DNA from: Thalassotalea_E sp964620605
Lineage (GTDB): Bacteria > Pseudomonadota > Gammaproteobacteria > Enterobacterales > Alteromonadaceae
Length of the DNA: 64,000 nucleotides
Direction of reading: 5' to 3'
NCBI GenBank assembly: GCA_964620605.1
Contig: CAZUHQ010000001.1
Coordinates: forward strand, 62,001-126,000
The position numbers and the translations under genes were made by a program. This document shows, piece after piece, positions 1 through 8,004 of this stretch (its first letter is position 1; each line of letters begins with the position of its first letter). Under the pieces are notes generated by a model. It made no database searches. It had not been told where the DNA came from and saw only the letters and a program-made list of their open reading frames with translations.

Positions 1-182
1 TCAACCGAAACAAAATGATAATGCTGACCGTTAATTTCGCCCGGACGCGGATCTCGTGTAGTGTGAGAGACAGAAACTTGCATTAAGCGAGCGCTTGGTT
101 GCTTTAACAGCGCAGATATTAGGCTGGATTTTCCTGCACCGCTAGGCGCAGAAAGGATAAATAAATTGCCTGGAGCCGCCAC
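1..182 (-). CDS. gmk: Guanylate kinase, N-terminal part (cut by window edge)
   Basis: Cytosolic enzyme that phosphorylates GMP to GDP with ATP, needed for GTP, dGTP and (p)ppGpp supply. Only the first 60 residues are present; the gene leaves the window on the left. The P-loop SAPSGAGKSS lies near residue 12 and is followed by the GMP-binding stretch VSHTTRDPRPGE, both diagnostic of the family. No ATG is available. A GTG at 182-180 preceded by GAGG six bases upstream decides the start. The gene is separated from the next minus-strand gene by about 317 bases that contain a 96-bp structured repeat, so it probably has its own promoter. Identity is secure; only the missing C-terminal part is unseen. 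Confidence 0.95.
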   Translation of the reverse strand, partial: MAAPGNLFILSAPSGAGKSSLISALLKQPSARLMQVSVSHTTRDPRPGEINGQHYHFVSV

Positions 183-499
183 GACTTACCTCAGAGGTTG
201 ATAATAAATAGCGCACTATAGCGTAATTTTGCTGATTTTTCTCTATTGAGTGTAAAATTTACTATGGCGTATTGTTCCGGATTAGTCGCGGCAATGGTTG
301 TTATTTGCGTAATAAGCGAAGGATTTCTTTAGGCTATGCTCCTGGTAGTTGTTGCTAGGTAAACAAGCAAAACGCTGCGAGTCCTTCAATGGAAGCTCAG
401 CACCCGCATCCCTGCTGATGATGCTTGCTCTTATTACCATAGCAACATATTTGTTTATCAATGGACTAAATAAATAACCACAATTAAGAGGAACACGCC
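183..499. other. Gene-free stretch between lysE-like gene and gmk
   Basis: No convincing gene here. An open frame of about 90 codons on the minus strand covers much of it but runs through the repeat at 351-446 and overlaps the exporter gene, so it is treated as chance. The stretch holds the structured repeat plus the presumed gmk promoter, where no clear -35/-10 pair could be assigned. Confidence 0.6.
351..446 (-). repeat. 96-bp structured interspersed repeat, copy 1
   Basis: One of three copies in the window (others at 14065-14159 and 17344-17438), here in reverse orientation. The ends are inverted repeats: GTTGCTAGGTAA on the plus strand at 351-362 and TTACCATAGCAAC at the other end. Read on the minus strand it contains two internal hairpins, GCATC..GATGC and GAGCTTC..GAAGGACTC, giving a three-way-junction fold. 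It lies just downstream of the LysE-like gene and may shape the 3' end of that transcript (inference). No open frame is conserved between copies. Confidence 0.8.
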
Positions 500-1114
500 C
501 TAGTGTTTTGTTAATAATAAGTTCGCGCCTGACAAGCCTAAAAAACTTGCGCACCCACGGTTAAATAATTTTGCGGTTTGTGGTTGATTAAAGCAATGAC
601 GCAGATAACGCCCGAATAAGCCGTAGATAGTGATGGCAATTAATTCCAATAGCAGAAAAATCCCGCCGAGCTGTAAAAATTGGCTGTTGATGTTGGTACT
701 CGGCTCGATAAATTGTGGCAAAAATGCCGTGAAAATTAAAATGGCTTTCGGGTTGCCCGCTGCCAGAGCAAATTCTTGTCGGGCTAATATCAGGTAATTA
801 TTCGAGCTATGTTGTTCTGTTGTTGGCATGGAGGTTGTCTGCCAAAGCTGAATCGCAATCCAGAGTAAATAACCGGCACCGATGATTTTAATTGCTAAGA
901 AAATGCTTTCTGAAGCATATAACACGGCGGCAAGGCCAGAAGCAGCGAGTGCTATCATTAGGCTAAAGGCAATAATACGTCCCAAGCTAGCAATAAGGGC
1001 AATGCTGACGCCATAGCACTTGGCATTATTCATCGCCAATAAATTGTTGGGGCCAGGTGCCATATTTAAGGCAAAGCAGGCGGGAATAAAAACGAGTAAA
1101 TTGAGTAAGTCCAT
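500..1114 (-). CDS. LysE/RhtB-family amino-acid exporter
   Basis: Inner-membrane exporter of the LysE/RhtB family, which pumps amino acids or their analogues out of the cell; substrate cannot be told from sequence. The 204 residues match the family length. The N-terminal signature ALNMAPGPNNLLAM lies at about residues 15-28, and five to six hydrophobic segments follow (roughly 1-30, 37-68, 72-92, 115-138, 148-172). The conserved GNPKAILIF motif sits near residue 120. The ATG at 1114 has only a weak ribosome site. It follows the GNAT gene by 32 bases on the same strand, so the two are probably cotranscribed. Resistance or efflux roles paired with acetyltransferases are common but not shown here. 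Confidence 0.88.
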   Translation of the reverse strand: MDLLNLLVFIPACFALNMAPGPNNLLAMNNAKCYGVSIALIASLGRIIAFSLMIALAASGLAAVLYASESIFLAIKIIGAGYLLWIAIQLWQTTSMPTTEQHSSNNYLILARQEFALAAGNPKAILIFTAFLPQFIEPSTNINSQFLQLGGIFLLLELIAITIYGLFGRYLRHCFNQPQTAKLFNRGCASFLGLSGANLLLTKH

Positions 1115-1146
1115 GAGTTGATGCTCGTGTGAATTATTGTTGTTTG

Positions 1147-1680
1147 TTATAAACTAGTCTTGGTATAGACAAGGGTATGATTTAATTCGCCGGATGGCAA
1201 TTTACTTTCATTGAGTAAGGTTGTTTGATATTGATAGCCACAACGTAGAGCAACAGCCTGACTTTTTAGGTTAGATTCGGCGGCTTTGATCTCGATACAT
1301 TGAGCGTTAAGCTGTTCAAATGCATACTTTTCCAGCGTTTGCACTGCTTCGGTAATAAAGCCTTGTCCGGTTGCAGATGTTTTTAACCAATACCCAAGTT
1401 CAAAATGGCCTTTGCTTTTATCCTTGATCAGCAAACCGATGGCACCGATTAATTCATTGCTGCATTTCTCAATAATAAAATAGCGCAGTTCATGCTCAAA
1501 GTTGTTAAAGTTTTTGATTGCTCGTTGAGTATCAGCAATCGACTCTGCTTCGGTTAGCGCATAAGGTACCCAAAGCAGAAACTGCTCAAGTTCTGCTTTG
1601 CTTTCACGGATTGCTGCTAACACTGTCGGCTGTAATGCCAGCGATGGCGGCTCAAGTTTTAATCGGTCACTTTCTAACAT
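1147..1680 (-). CDS. GNAT N-acetyltransferase, RimJ/RimL type
   Basis: Predicted cytosolic acetyl-CoA-dependent N-acetyltransferase of 177 residues. The sequence follows the RimJ/RimL ribosomal-protein or small-molecule acetyltransferase pattern: N-terminal LESDRLKLEPPS, the FELGYWLKTSATGQGFITEAV region that forms the acetyl-CoA pyrophosphate loop (Q/R-x-x-G-x-G/A type), and a late ESNLKSQAVALRCGY helix typical of the subfamily. Substrate is unknown. It begins an apparent two-gene unit with the exporter immediately downstream. Family is secure; RimL itself is only one possibility. Confidence 0.85.
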   Translation of the reverse strand: MLESDRLKLEPPSLALQPTVLAAIRESKAELEQFLLWVPYALTEAESIADTQRAIKNFNNFEHELRYFIIEKCSNELIGAIGLLIKDKSKGHFELGYWLKTSATGQGFITEAVQTLEKYAFEQLNAQCIEIKAAESNLKSQAVALRCGYQYQTTLLNESKLPSGELNHTLVYTKTSL

Positions 1681-1748
1681 GAGTAGTTATTTGCTAATGT
1701 TAAAGGTAGCTTTCGATTAACTTATCTACCCTTTGCTTGGCCTAATTA

Positions 1749-3782
1749 TTAATGTGAATTTTCATTACCTTGATATTTTAAAGGAACAGTGGTACCACCA
1801 AAGCCATTCCAGCCCCAGCAGACTAATCCCGTATCATCTTTTGCACAAGAATAATGGTAACCTACAGTTATATCAGTAGGGTTTGATAATGCGGGAACAT
1901 CCAGTTCACCATAATAGTTATCGCCCCAACAAGTAACGCCGTTGTCATCTATTGCACAGCTATGTCTAGGGCCAGCAACCACTTTAGTTGGATTGTTTAA
2001 TTGAGGTACATTGAGTATATCTCTGGTTCTTTTTCCCCAACAATGTACCTGATTATCTGCAATTGCACATGCGTGGCTGTCCTCAGCTGTTAAGCTGGTT
2101 GGAGCATTTAATTGAGGCGTAGCGACGTCAAAAGGCTTACCATACATGTCGCCCCAACAAGTAACGCCGTTGTCATCAATTGCACAAGAAAAAGTATCAC
2201 CAGCAGCTAATGATATTGGATTTACCAACTCTGGAGAATCTTCTTTACCTTTTCTGCCATAACATTCAACTTGATTATTAGTAATGGCACAGACTGATGA
2301 TTCTCCATACGGTTCTATTACGGTAACATTTGTCCACTCCGGCAAGTCGAGATCTTTTGTTGTAAAATGAGGAAATGAGGCTGAAATATCAAACCCCCAG
2401 CACCGGGGACCATTGTCATCGATTAAACAGCTTAGCATGTCATTGGCACTAATATATGTCGGGTTGCTGTACTCAGGTAATGTTGTCATATCAAGATCAT
2501 TTTTATTCCCCCAACATTCTAGAATATTATCCTGGTTGTTTTTGCTACCAATTGCACAACTGATATTAAAGCCTGAGGCTAGTTGTTCAATTGTATCAAA
2601 TTGAGGAGGGTTGGTTTGATTGTCATACTCATGACCCCAACAAGAAATGCCTTTGTCATCCAATGCACAGAAACTATCGAGTGTAGCAGCAATTGCTCGC
2701 GGGTTAGATAAATTGGGTATCAAGTCTGAAAATTTAGTGTTTTCGTAATGATCAAAGCATGTAACGTATTGTTCATTTACTTCGTTTGGCAACAATACAC
2801 AAATATCATAACTAGTTTGAGCTAGGCTGACGATATCGGAAAATTCATATGATGCAAATACAATACCTACTTCTGGACTCCAGCAAGACATACCTTCACT
2901 ATTTAACGCACATAAGTTATTAAAATTACCACCAAAAATATCGGAAATATTAGCAACAGGCAATTCACCTTGTTCGTAAAAAACATTAAAGCATCTAACG
3001 CCATTATCATCTTTTACGCAAAGGGTATAACCACTGCCAATAATATCAGTAGGGTTTGAGAATATGGGCAGCTGAGGAATGTATTCTCCCCAGCATTGTA
3101 TTCCGGTATCGTCTAGTGCACAGGCAAATCTTTCTGAAATTGCAATTTTTTGCACGTTATAAAGTTGTGGAACATTATTAATCGGCTCTCTATTTCCCCA
3201 ACACTGAGTACCGTTGTCATCAACAACACAATGATTATACTTTCCACTATGTATCCCGCTATATATGGCTGTCGGGTTATTCACTTCAGGAGGTGTTGTT
3301 TCGTCTCCCCAACAATAAAGTTCATCACCGTTAGATTCAGCAACAATTGCACAATAATGTGTGTAGCCAGCAGTTAATTGTTTAAAATACGGAGAAACTG
3401 TAAGGGTAACTTCGGTAGAGTCAGTTGCACCGTCGTTATCAGTTACTGTTAGCTGAAAAGTTAGCGTTTCGCTAATGTTGCCGGGAGTAAAAGTTAACTC
3501 CGCTTTGTTTGCATCAACTATTGTTACTGGCGTTCCTGAGGTTTGCGACCAAGAGTATTTGGTGATAGTTCCATCGCTGTCAGTTGAGTTTGAACCGTCT
3601 AGCATGACTTCTTTTAAACCAACAACAGAAAAGTCTTGTTCAGACGTCACTACGGCTTTTGGCGATTCATTTGGTGTAGGCAGTGGCGTCGGTGTATTAG
3701 TTGTTGTATTGCTTCCACCACCACAAGCTGAAACAAAGAGAGAAATAATGAATAATAGTGATAATCGGGTTAAAAATGGCAT
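1749..3782 (-). CDS. Lipoprotein with Ig/PKD-like domain and 14 cysteine-paired RCC1-like repeats
   Basis: Predicted surface or outer-membrane lipoprotein of 677 residues. A signal peptide ends in the lipobox VSAC with acylated Cys20, followed by a Gly/Ser/Thr/Pro-rich linker (21-40) and a PKD/cadherin-like domain (about 40-130; DGSNSTDSDGTITKYSWSQ is typical). The rest is a tandem array in which each unit carries a motif such as CAIDDNGVTCWGD, usually followed by P-x-L-x-NPT and a variable spacer. I count 14 such cysteine pairs, consistent with two seven-bladed RCC1-type propellers, each blade stapled by a disulfide (inference). Function is unknown; binding or adhesion is plausible. The array is imperfect, and some units have insertions between the two cysteines. 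Confidence 0.85.
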   Translation of the reverse strand: MPFLTRLSLLFIISLFVSACGGGSNTTTNTPTPLPTPNESPKAVVTSEQDFSVVGLKEVMLDGSNSTDSDGTITKYSWSQTSGTPVTIVDANKAELTFTPGNISETLTFQLTVTDNDGATDSTEVTLTVSPYFKQLTAGYTHYCAIVAESNGDELYCWGDETTPPEVNNPTAIYSGIHSGKYNHCVVDDNGTQCWGNREPINNVPQLYNVQKIAISERFACALDDTGIQCWGEYIPQLPIFSNPTDIIGSGYTLCVKDDNGVRCFNVFYEQGELPVANISDIFGGNFNNLCALNSEGMSCWSPEVGIVFASYEFSDIVSLAQTSYDICVLLPNEVNEQYVTCFDHYENTKFSDLIPNLSNPRAIAATLDSFCALDDKGISCWGHEYDNQTNPPQFDTIEQLASGFNISCAIGSKNNQDNILECWGNKNDLDMTTLPEYSNPTYISANDMLSCLIDDNGPRCWGFDISASFPHFTTKDLDLPEWTNVTVIEPYGESSVCAITNNQVECYGRKGKEDSPELVNPISLAAGDTFSCAIDDNGVTCWGDMYGKPFDVATPQLNAPTSLTAEDSHACAIADNQVHCWGKRTRDILNVPQLNNPTKVVAGPRHSCAIDDNGVTCWGDNYYGELDVPALSNPTDITVGYHYSCAKDDTGLVCWGWNGFGGTTVPLKYQGNENSH

Positions 3783-3909
3783 TCATATATCCTTATAATA
3801 ATTGGTATTATCCGTCATTTAACAGGGGCTACAGATACGAAGGGTAGCATACTACCATTGCAATAATGTAGTGTCACCCAAGTATAAATACATGAACATT
3901 AATCGATTA

Positions 3910-4212
3910 TTAGCTGTTAACTTCATAACTAGCAATAATAGTGGTGTGGCGCACCGAACGGGTAAAATATTGATCTTTTACTTGCAAATACTCGGGATCT
4001 GAAAAGAAGCTGTTCATTGCGGATTCGTTAGGAAAGTTAATGGTAAATACCCGGTTAATCGGTTCCGTTACTTGAGCTAGCAGCACTTTTGAAACCACAA
4101 AGTCATAGCCAAAAGCGCCGCCGTATTGCGTTAAGATTGGCTTCATTGCTTGGCGATATTCGGCGTAGATTTCATTATTACTGACATCAAGCCCAACTAA
4201 CATTTCAACCAT
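3910..4212 (-). CDS. DUF1330-family small protein
   Basis: Cytosolic 100-residue protein resembling the DUF1330 alpha/beta-barrel dimers: an N-terminal VEMLVGLDVSNNEIYAEYRQAM strand-helix, a central RVFTINFPNESAMNSFFSDPEY segment and the closing SVRHTTIIASYEV strand. The typical family members are ferredoxin-like folds without an assigned reaction. It is the last of three short minus-strand genes (UspA, DUF1801, DUF1330) spaced 35-37 bases apart, so a single transcript is likely. No catalytic residues can be named. Confidence 0.75.
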   Translation of the reverse strand: MVEMLVGLDVSNNEIYAEYRQAMKPILTQYGGAFGYDFVVSKVLLAQVTEPINRVFTINFPNESAMNSFFSDPEYLQVKDQYFTRSVRHTTIIASYEVNS

Positions 4213-4247
4213 TATTTATTTCTCATTGTTGTAGATTTAGGAATTTA

Positions 4248-4652
4248 TTAGGCGCCCAATAAAGGCAAGTGCTTAATGCTTTTATATTGCATCGCCAGTT
4301 CCAGGCAGTGGCGAATGACTTTTTCGGGTAATGCTTCGTTAATATTCAGTACTATGGCTCTATTTCCCTGAAAGGTTAATGAATCTGAATAGAGTTCTCG
4401 AAAGGTATCGACCAGCTTGGTTTGGCAATGAAAGAACAGGTAATATTGCTCTGGTGTTTTGGTTTTCCAGTCAAGGCGCAGCGGACTGCCGTTTTTCACC
4501 TGATAACTGAGCTCACCCCATTTGATTGTTTCATCAACCTTACCTAGTTGTAATTCATTGGCGATATTGAGAATTAGTTTTCTTAAATTTAGCATCAGCG
4601 GCTTGATAGCTTGAGGATAGCTATCAAGCTTGATTGATATTTCTGTCTTCAT
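4248..4652 (-). CDS. DUF1801-family protein
   Basis: A 134-residue cytosolic protein that fits the DUF1801 (YdhG/YjbR-like) pattern. An N-terminal helix PLMLNLRKLILNIANEL is followed by the conserved VDETIKWGELSYQVKNG core, in which the K-W-x-x-P/L-x-Y type motif is typical, then YYLFFHCQTKLVDTFREL and a C-terminal helix. No enzymatic activity is established for the family. The gene sits between uspA-like and DUF1330 genes on the same strand with short gaps, which suggests a stress-linked or miscellaneous operon rather than a pathway. Confidence 0.75.
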   Translation of the reverse strand: MKTEISIKLDSYPQAIKPLMLNLRKLILNIANELQLGKVDETIKWGELSYQVKNGSPLRLDWKTKTPEQYYLFFHCQTKLVDTFRELYSDSLTFQGNRAIVLNINEALPEKVIRHCLELAMQYKSIKHLPLLGA

Positions 4653-4689
4653 CGTCCTTGCGCTATCTATGCTCAGTTTAGCCAGTAGT

Positions 4690-5085
4690 TTATATCTTTA
4701 TCAGTGATACGTCACATTTTGCATGATTGGCTACCGCATTAGCGGTTGAACCAATTAATGCATTGAGACCTTTTTTCGAATGGGTGCCTAAGATGATTAA
4801 GTCTGCATGTTTTTTTTCTGCCAAGGCGCAAACCTGCTCATAGGGCTTACCAAATTTAATCGAAACATTTTTCTTCGGAATATCAAATGACGCCGTGATC
4901 GCTTCCACTTCAGGTATAGCACTTTCTTTTAACTCCTTTTGGTAATCTTTAGGGAGCAAGCTATATGGAATAACGTGGATGACAAATAACTTCGCCTGGT
5001 GGATTTTTGAGAATTCATGCGCCTTTGCCAATATTTCTTTACCTTCTTCACTGGCTTCGATAGCGCAAACGATAGTGTTATACAT
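4690..5085 (-). CDS. Universal stress protein, UspA family
   Basis: Single-domain universal stress protein of 131 residues, expected to be a cytosolic dimer. N-terminal YNTIVCAIEASEEGKEIL forms the first strand and loop, and the C-terminal LGTHSKKGLNALIGSTANAV matches the G-x2-G-x9-G-S/T nucleotide-binding signature in slightly shortened form, so ATP binding is likely but not certain. It heads the small DUF1801/DUF1330 group. The region upstream carries an 11-bp perfect inverted repeat that probably ends transcription from the esterase-like gene further upstream. Confidence 0.9.
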   Translation of the reverse strand: MYNTIVCAIEASEEGKEILAKAHEFSKIHQAKLFVIHVIPYSLLPKDYQKELKESAIPEVEAITASFDIPKKNVSIKFGKPYEQVCALAEKKHADLIILGTHSKKGLNALIGSTANAVANHAKCDVSLIKI

Positions 5086-5138
5086 GACTAGCTCCTGTTT
5101 GAATTATTATCATCAGCAAAAACAATTATTTAACAAAA

Positions 5139-5174
5139 TGACAGATTATCAAGTCGTCCGTTAATAATCTGTCA
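5139..5174 (-). terminator. Inverted repeat, probable intrinsic terminator of the esterase-like gene
   Basis: Perfect 11-bp inverted repeat TGACAGATTAT / ATAATCTGTCA with a 14-base loop. Read on the minus strand it is followed by TTTTGTT. The stem is AT-rich, so termination may be partial. It lies between the TPR-esterase gene and the uspA-like gene. Confidence 0.5.
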
Positions 5175-5187
5175 TATTAATCGTAAG

Positions 5188-6345
5188 TTAATTCGTTTGT
5201 TGATATTCGGCCAGCAGTTTTTTCATTTTGTTTTGATGCCATTCGCTCATTTTCGTGGATTGTTCAACGGCAATTTTTTGCTGGGTAATGGCTTTTTTTC
5301 GCTCATCTAGCTGGAAATAGGCTGCTGCTAAGTTAGAGTAAGCATAGGCTGATTCAGGATATAGCGAGACAATTTTTTGATAAATCGCTAGCGCCTGTTT
5401 CGGCTTAGTGGTTAGCAAAGCATCTGCCAGGTTATTTAACGAAGCTTCAGCAGAGATGGCAAAACCGTATTTATTTTCCGACAGCTCTTTATAGTAGCTA
5501 ATGATGGCCTCTGCGCCTTGCTGTGCGATGTCTGAATCTGCTGTTAAATCATTATGGTAATCACTAAATAGTTTTTCTATACCGTTTAACACAGTAAATA
5601 TTGGCCGAGACATATAGTAATGTGGGTTGTCGGTGTTTACTTGCCAGTCAAGTGATTGTGGCGCAACAGCAGCTAGTTGTTGTTTAAACTGCTTTACCGG
5701 TTCTATGTGCGCCTGTTCGTATTGGTGCTGACCTATCGACAGGTATAAGAAGCGATTTTTCCCTTTGAGCTGGGCAAGTTTCTTTGCTGCTTCTGAAGTG
5801 ATATTTAAAAAATTATTAGCTAATGATGGTGTCGCTATCATATAAGCATTAAACATTTCCGGTCGGTTGAGTAAGGCGTATAGCCCAATCGCGCCGTTGC
5901 TCATAAAACCGCTGTAGATGTTAAAGCCATTGGTTCGATAGGTGCTAGCCACTGCTTTGAGAATATGGTGGTCGATTGCATCTAACAGTCTGGGATCTGC
6001 TGGGTTTTTGGCAGTTCGCTCAAATAATTGAGCAAATTCTTTATGATAGTCAGCGGGGTTAACAATAATGGTTTCTAACCAGGGCCACTCACCATTGTGG
6101 CTAAGCCAGTCTTGCATGCCACTAAGGTAGGGCTGGCTACGAGGATGAAGATCAAAGAGCATGAAATAACGCTTATCTGTTTCCTTGAGGTAGCTTGCCG
6201 GTAGGGTAACATTAAATACCATAGGCTGTTTGAAGCCAGGTACGTTAACACTCAGTGTTTCGATAGGATTGAGTTTACTGATATTGACTGCCAAGGCAGA
6301 CCAAACACAACTCAGTAGCGCTAAGATTACAATTATTTTTTTCAT
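5188..6345 (-). CDS. Secreted esterase-like alpha/beta-hydrolase with TPR tail, nucleophile position altered
   Basis: Exported 385-residue protein with a signal peptide (MKKIIVILALLSCVWSALA) and a PF00756-like esterase fold related to IroE/BesA siderophore esterases and YbbA-type hydrolases. Residues of about 300-370 form TPR-like helices (KQALAIYQKIVSLYPESAYAYSNLAAAYF). It aligns without gaps to the neighbouring enzyme encoded at 6976-8004 around the nucleophile elbow: that enzyme has IIGHSLSGLL while this protein has YSGFMSNGAI, placing Met where the catalytic Ser should be. A His remains in NTDNPHYYMS. It may be a non-catalytic paralogue, or may use the Ser one residue later. Just downstream of a SnoaL-like gene on the same strand, and probably cotranscribed with it. 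Confidence 0.75.
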   Translation of the reverse strand: MKKIIVILALLSCVWSALAVNISKLNPIETLSVNVPGFKQPMVFNVTLPASYLKETDKRYFMLFDLHPRSQPYLSGMQDWLSHNGEWPWLETIIVNPADYHKEFAQLFERTAKNPADPRLLDAIDHHILKAVASTYRTNGFNIYSGFMSNGAIGLYALLNRPEMFNAYMIATPSLANNFLNITSEAAKKLAQLKGKNRFLYLSIGQHQYEQAHIEPVKQFKQQLAAVAPQSLDWQVNTDNPHYYMSRPIFTVLNGIEKLFSDYHNDLTADSDIAQQGAEAIISYYKELSENKYGFAISAEASLNNLADALLTTKPKQALAIYQKIVSLYPESAYAYSNLAAAYFQLDERKKAITQQKIAVEQSTKMSEWHQNKMKKLLAEYQQTN

Positions 6346-6365
6346 TTGTCGGGCCTGATTATTTT

Positions 6366-6833
6366 TTATTCGTGGTATTTGCGAATGACGGCGATTTTAC
6401 CGTTTTCGATTTCCAGCACGTCCATCATGGTCGATGTATAGGCAATTGGCTGTTTGTTTTGCGGATGTATGCCTTTTGCGCTATTTCTATAGCGTACAGC
6501 GATCGCAGTATCATTAAAAACAAAGGTATTTAATAGTTCGGCACTGTACTCTGTGTGTGCGCCGAGATAAAAGCTCATGCCCTGGCGCATTTGTGCCTTG
6601 CCATCGGGCTGGCGACTGTCATCGGTGACATAAGGCAGATGCGTTGAGCCGACGTCATCGGTCATTAGTGCTAAAAAGTTTTCAATGTCTTGGGCTGTGG
6701 CATTGGGCTGCTGAGTTGCTGTCATTTTATCAAAATAACTTTGAGCCAAAGCGTTAAGGTCTGTTTTAGCGTCTTTTGCTGAAACGAAAGTGGCTGTGAG
6801 CAATAATAAGCAGGTAGTTAAAAGTTTTTTCAT
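6366..6833 (-). CDS. Secreted SnoaL/NTF2-like protein
   Basis: Exported 155-residue protein with a clear signal peptide (MKKLLTTCLLLLTATFVSA) and one NTF2/SnoaL-like domain. The pattern is an N-terminal helix LAQSYFDKMTAT, the IENFLALMTDDVGSTHLPYV segment, FVFNDTAIAVRYR, and a closing strand ENGKIAVIRKYHE. Such cone-shaped folds bind small ligands or serve as enzymes; none can be named here. It stands 20 bases upstream of the esterase-like gene on the same strand, so the two are probably one unit. Confidence 0.75.
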   Translation of the reverse strand: MKKLLTTCLLLLTATFVSAKDAKTDLNALAQSYFDKMTATQQPNATAQDIENFLALMTDDVGSTHLPYVTDDSRQPDGKAQMRQGMSFYLGAHTEYSAELLNTFVFNDTAIAVRYRNSAKGIHPQNKQPIAYTSTMMDVLEIENGKIAVIRKYHE

Positions 6834-6975
6834 ATTTCATTCCGTTAGTCGTTGTCGATTCTATAGCTATTTTTGCTAGTTCATTTTAGCCAATGAGAAC
6901 CAAAAGCTTTTTGAATTTATTGAAAAACTTACCATTAAACACCCGATAAAGCGACAAAAAACGAATTATTTCGTA

Positions 6976-8004
6976 TTACTTGGCTTTCAGTTCTTTTAGC
7001 GCCTGTTGGGTGGCTGTTGATTTAGGGTAAAAATGCAAACTCGCCTGTAATACTTGCCAAGCAGCTCTTGGTTGAGCAAGTTTTTCAGCGAGAAACCAGC
7101 TCAATCCAAGCATGTTTTTCTCGCGCGGTTTGATCTGATAATTCAGTCGTTGGCTGAGCTCTTGGTAATGATTAATTATGTCACTTGTTGTCATAGTTTG
7201 TGCTTGGCTGTCTCGAATCGACCAGTCCTGATATAACCAGGCGAGGCTGTCATAAGTTCCTTTATAAGCTGATAGCATATGGTCGGTATTGGCTAATTCA
7301 CTGCTTATCCAGGTTAATCCTGAAGGCGCGCTGTTTTCAAAGGCTTGCGCCAGCTTTGCATAGTTTTGCTTAATCAGGCTGTGTTCGAGTTCGCCTATTG
7401 CCAGATAAAACTGGCTTGACAGCTCGGGATGGCCGTTAAGAAATCGTCCGACTAGCTGAGCTAACTGGGGCGCATAATGCATCGACGGACTTAAGGCAAT
7501 AAAAGCGGAAAAGCTCTGCGGATGTTGGGTGAACATTTGGCTAACCAATAAGCCTGATAATGAGTGGCCAATAATAAAGCGCCCACCATTGGTGCGGTAA
7601 TTCTTGGCAATAAAGGGGATGGCTTCTTCCCGAATAAAGGTGGAATATTTTTGTGCCTGAGGGCTTAATACGACACTGTTTTCTTCATCAATAAACGGGA
7701 AATTATCTTCACTGTAGTTGCCGGTGTCAGGCAGGCCGATAACTATCATTTGATCTATGCCATATTTGGCGGCTTGAATGTCAACGATAGTACTAACCCA
7801 ATGGAAATTATCTTGACTGTTTAGCGTCACTAATACCGGATAACTTTTATCCGGTTGATTGTTGTAATCCGCGGGTAAATGAACAAGTACGGGTCTTGTT
7901 TCATCGAGCGCTACTGAATCTAACTGATGTTTGATGGTAGCGCCATGGCTCCAATTTGTTGAACAGATAAAAATAACGAGTATTAAGGAGATTGTTTTTA
8001 GCAT
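6976..8004 (-). CDS. Secreted alpha/beta-hydrolase (putative esterase, PF00756 type)
   Basis: Exported hydrolase of 342 residues with signal peptide MLKTISLILVIFICSTNWSHG. The fold follows IroE/BesA/YbbA-type esterases: KSYPVLVTLNSQDNF after the first strands, nucleophile elbow FIIGHSLSGLLVSQ with Ser in G-H-S-L-S, and a candidate catalytic His in NTDHMLSAYKGTYDSL. The C-terminal 60 residues form a helical TPR-like tail (AWQVLQASLHFYPKSTATQQALKEL). It is the catalytically intact relative of the protein encoded at 5188-6345. Substrate is unknown; ferri-siderophore or peptidoglycan-linked esters are possibilities. The intergenic region upstream carries a TGTTCGCGAACA palindrome. Confidence 0.85.
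   Translation of the reverse strand: MLKTISLILVIFICSTNWSHGATIKHQLDSVALDETRPVLVHLPADYNNQPDKSYPVLVTLNSQDNFHWVSTIVDIQAAKYGIDQMIVIGLPDTGNYSEDNFPFIDEENSVVLSPQAQKYSTFIREEAIPFIAKNYRTNGGRFIIGHSLSGLLVSQMFTQHPQSFSAFIALSPSMHYAPQLAQLVGRFLNGHPELSSQFYLAIGELEHSLIKQNYAKLAQAFENSAPSGLTWISSELANTDHMLSAYKGTYDSLAWLYQDWSIRDSQAQTMTTSDIINHYQELSQRLNYQIKPREKNMLGLSWFLAEKLAQPRAAWQVLQASLHFYPKSTATQQALKELKAK

Noticed and set aside
351..446. Integron attC site as an explanation of the 96-bp repeat
   Set aside because: The ends do not fit the RYYYAAC/GTTRRRY core pattern, and no integrase or cassette array is near.
282..554. 90-codon minus-strand open frame overlapping the LysE-like gene
   Set aside because: It runs through the 96-bp repeat and the 3' end of a confident gene in another frame, has no ribosome site and no protein-like domain.
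1749..3782. CRISPR-like regular repeats in the minus-strand array
   Set aside because: The repeats are coding, about 40 residues apart, imperfect and in frame; no spacers or cas genes.
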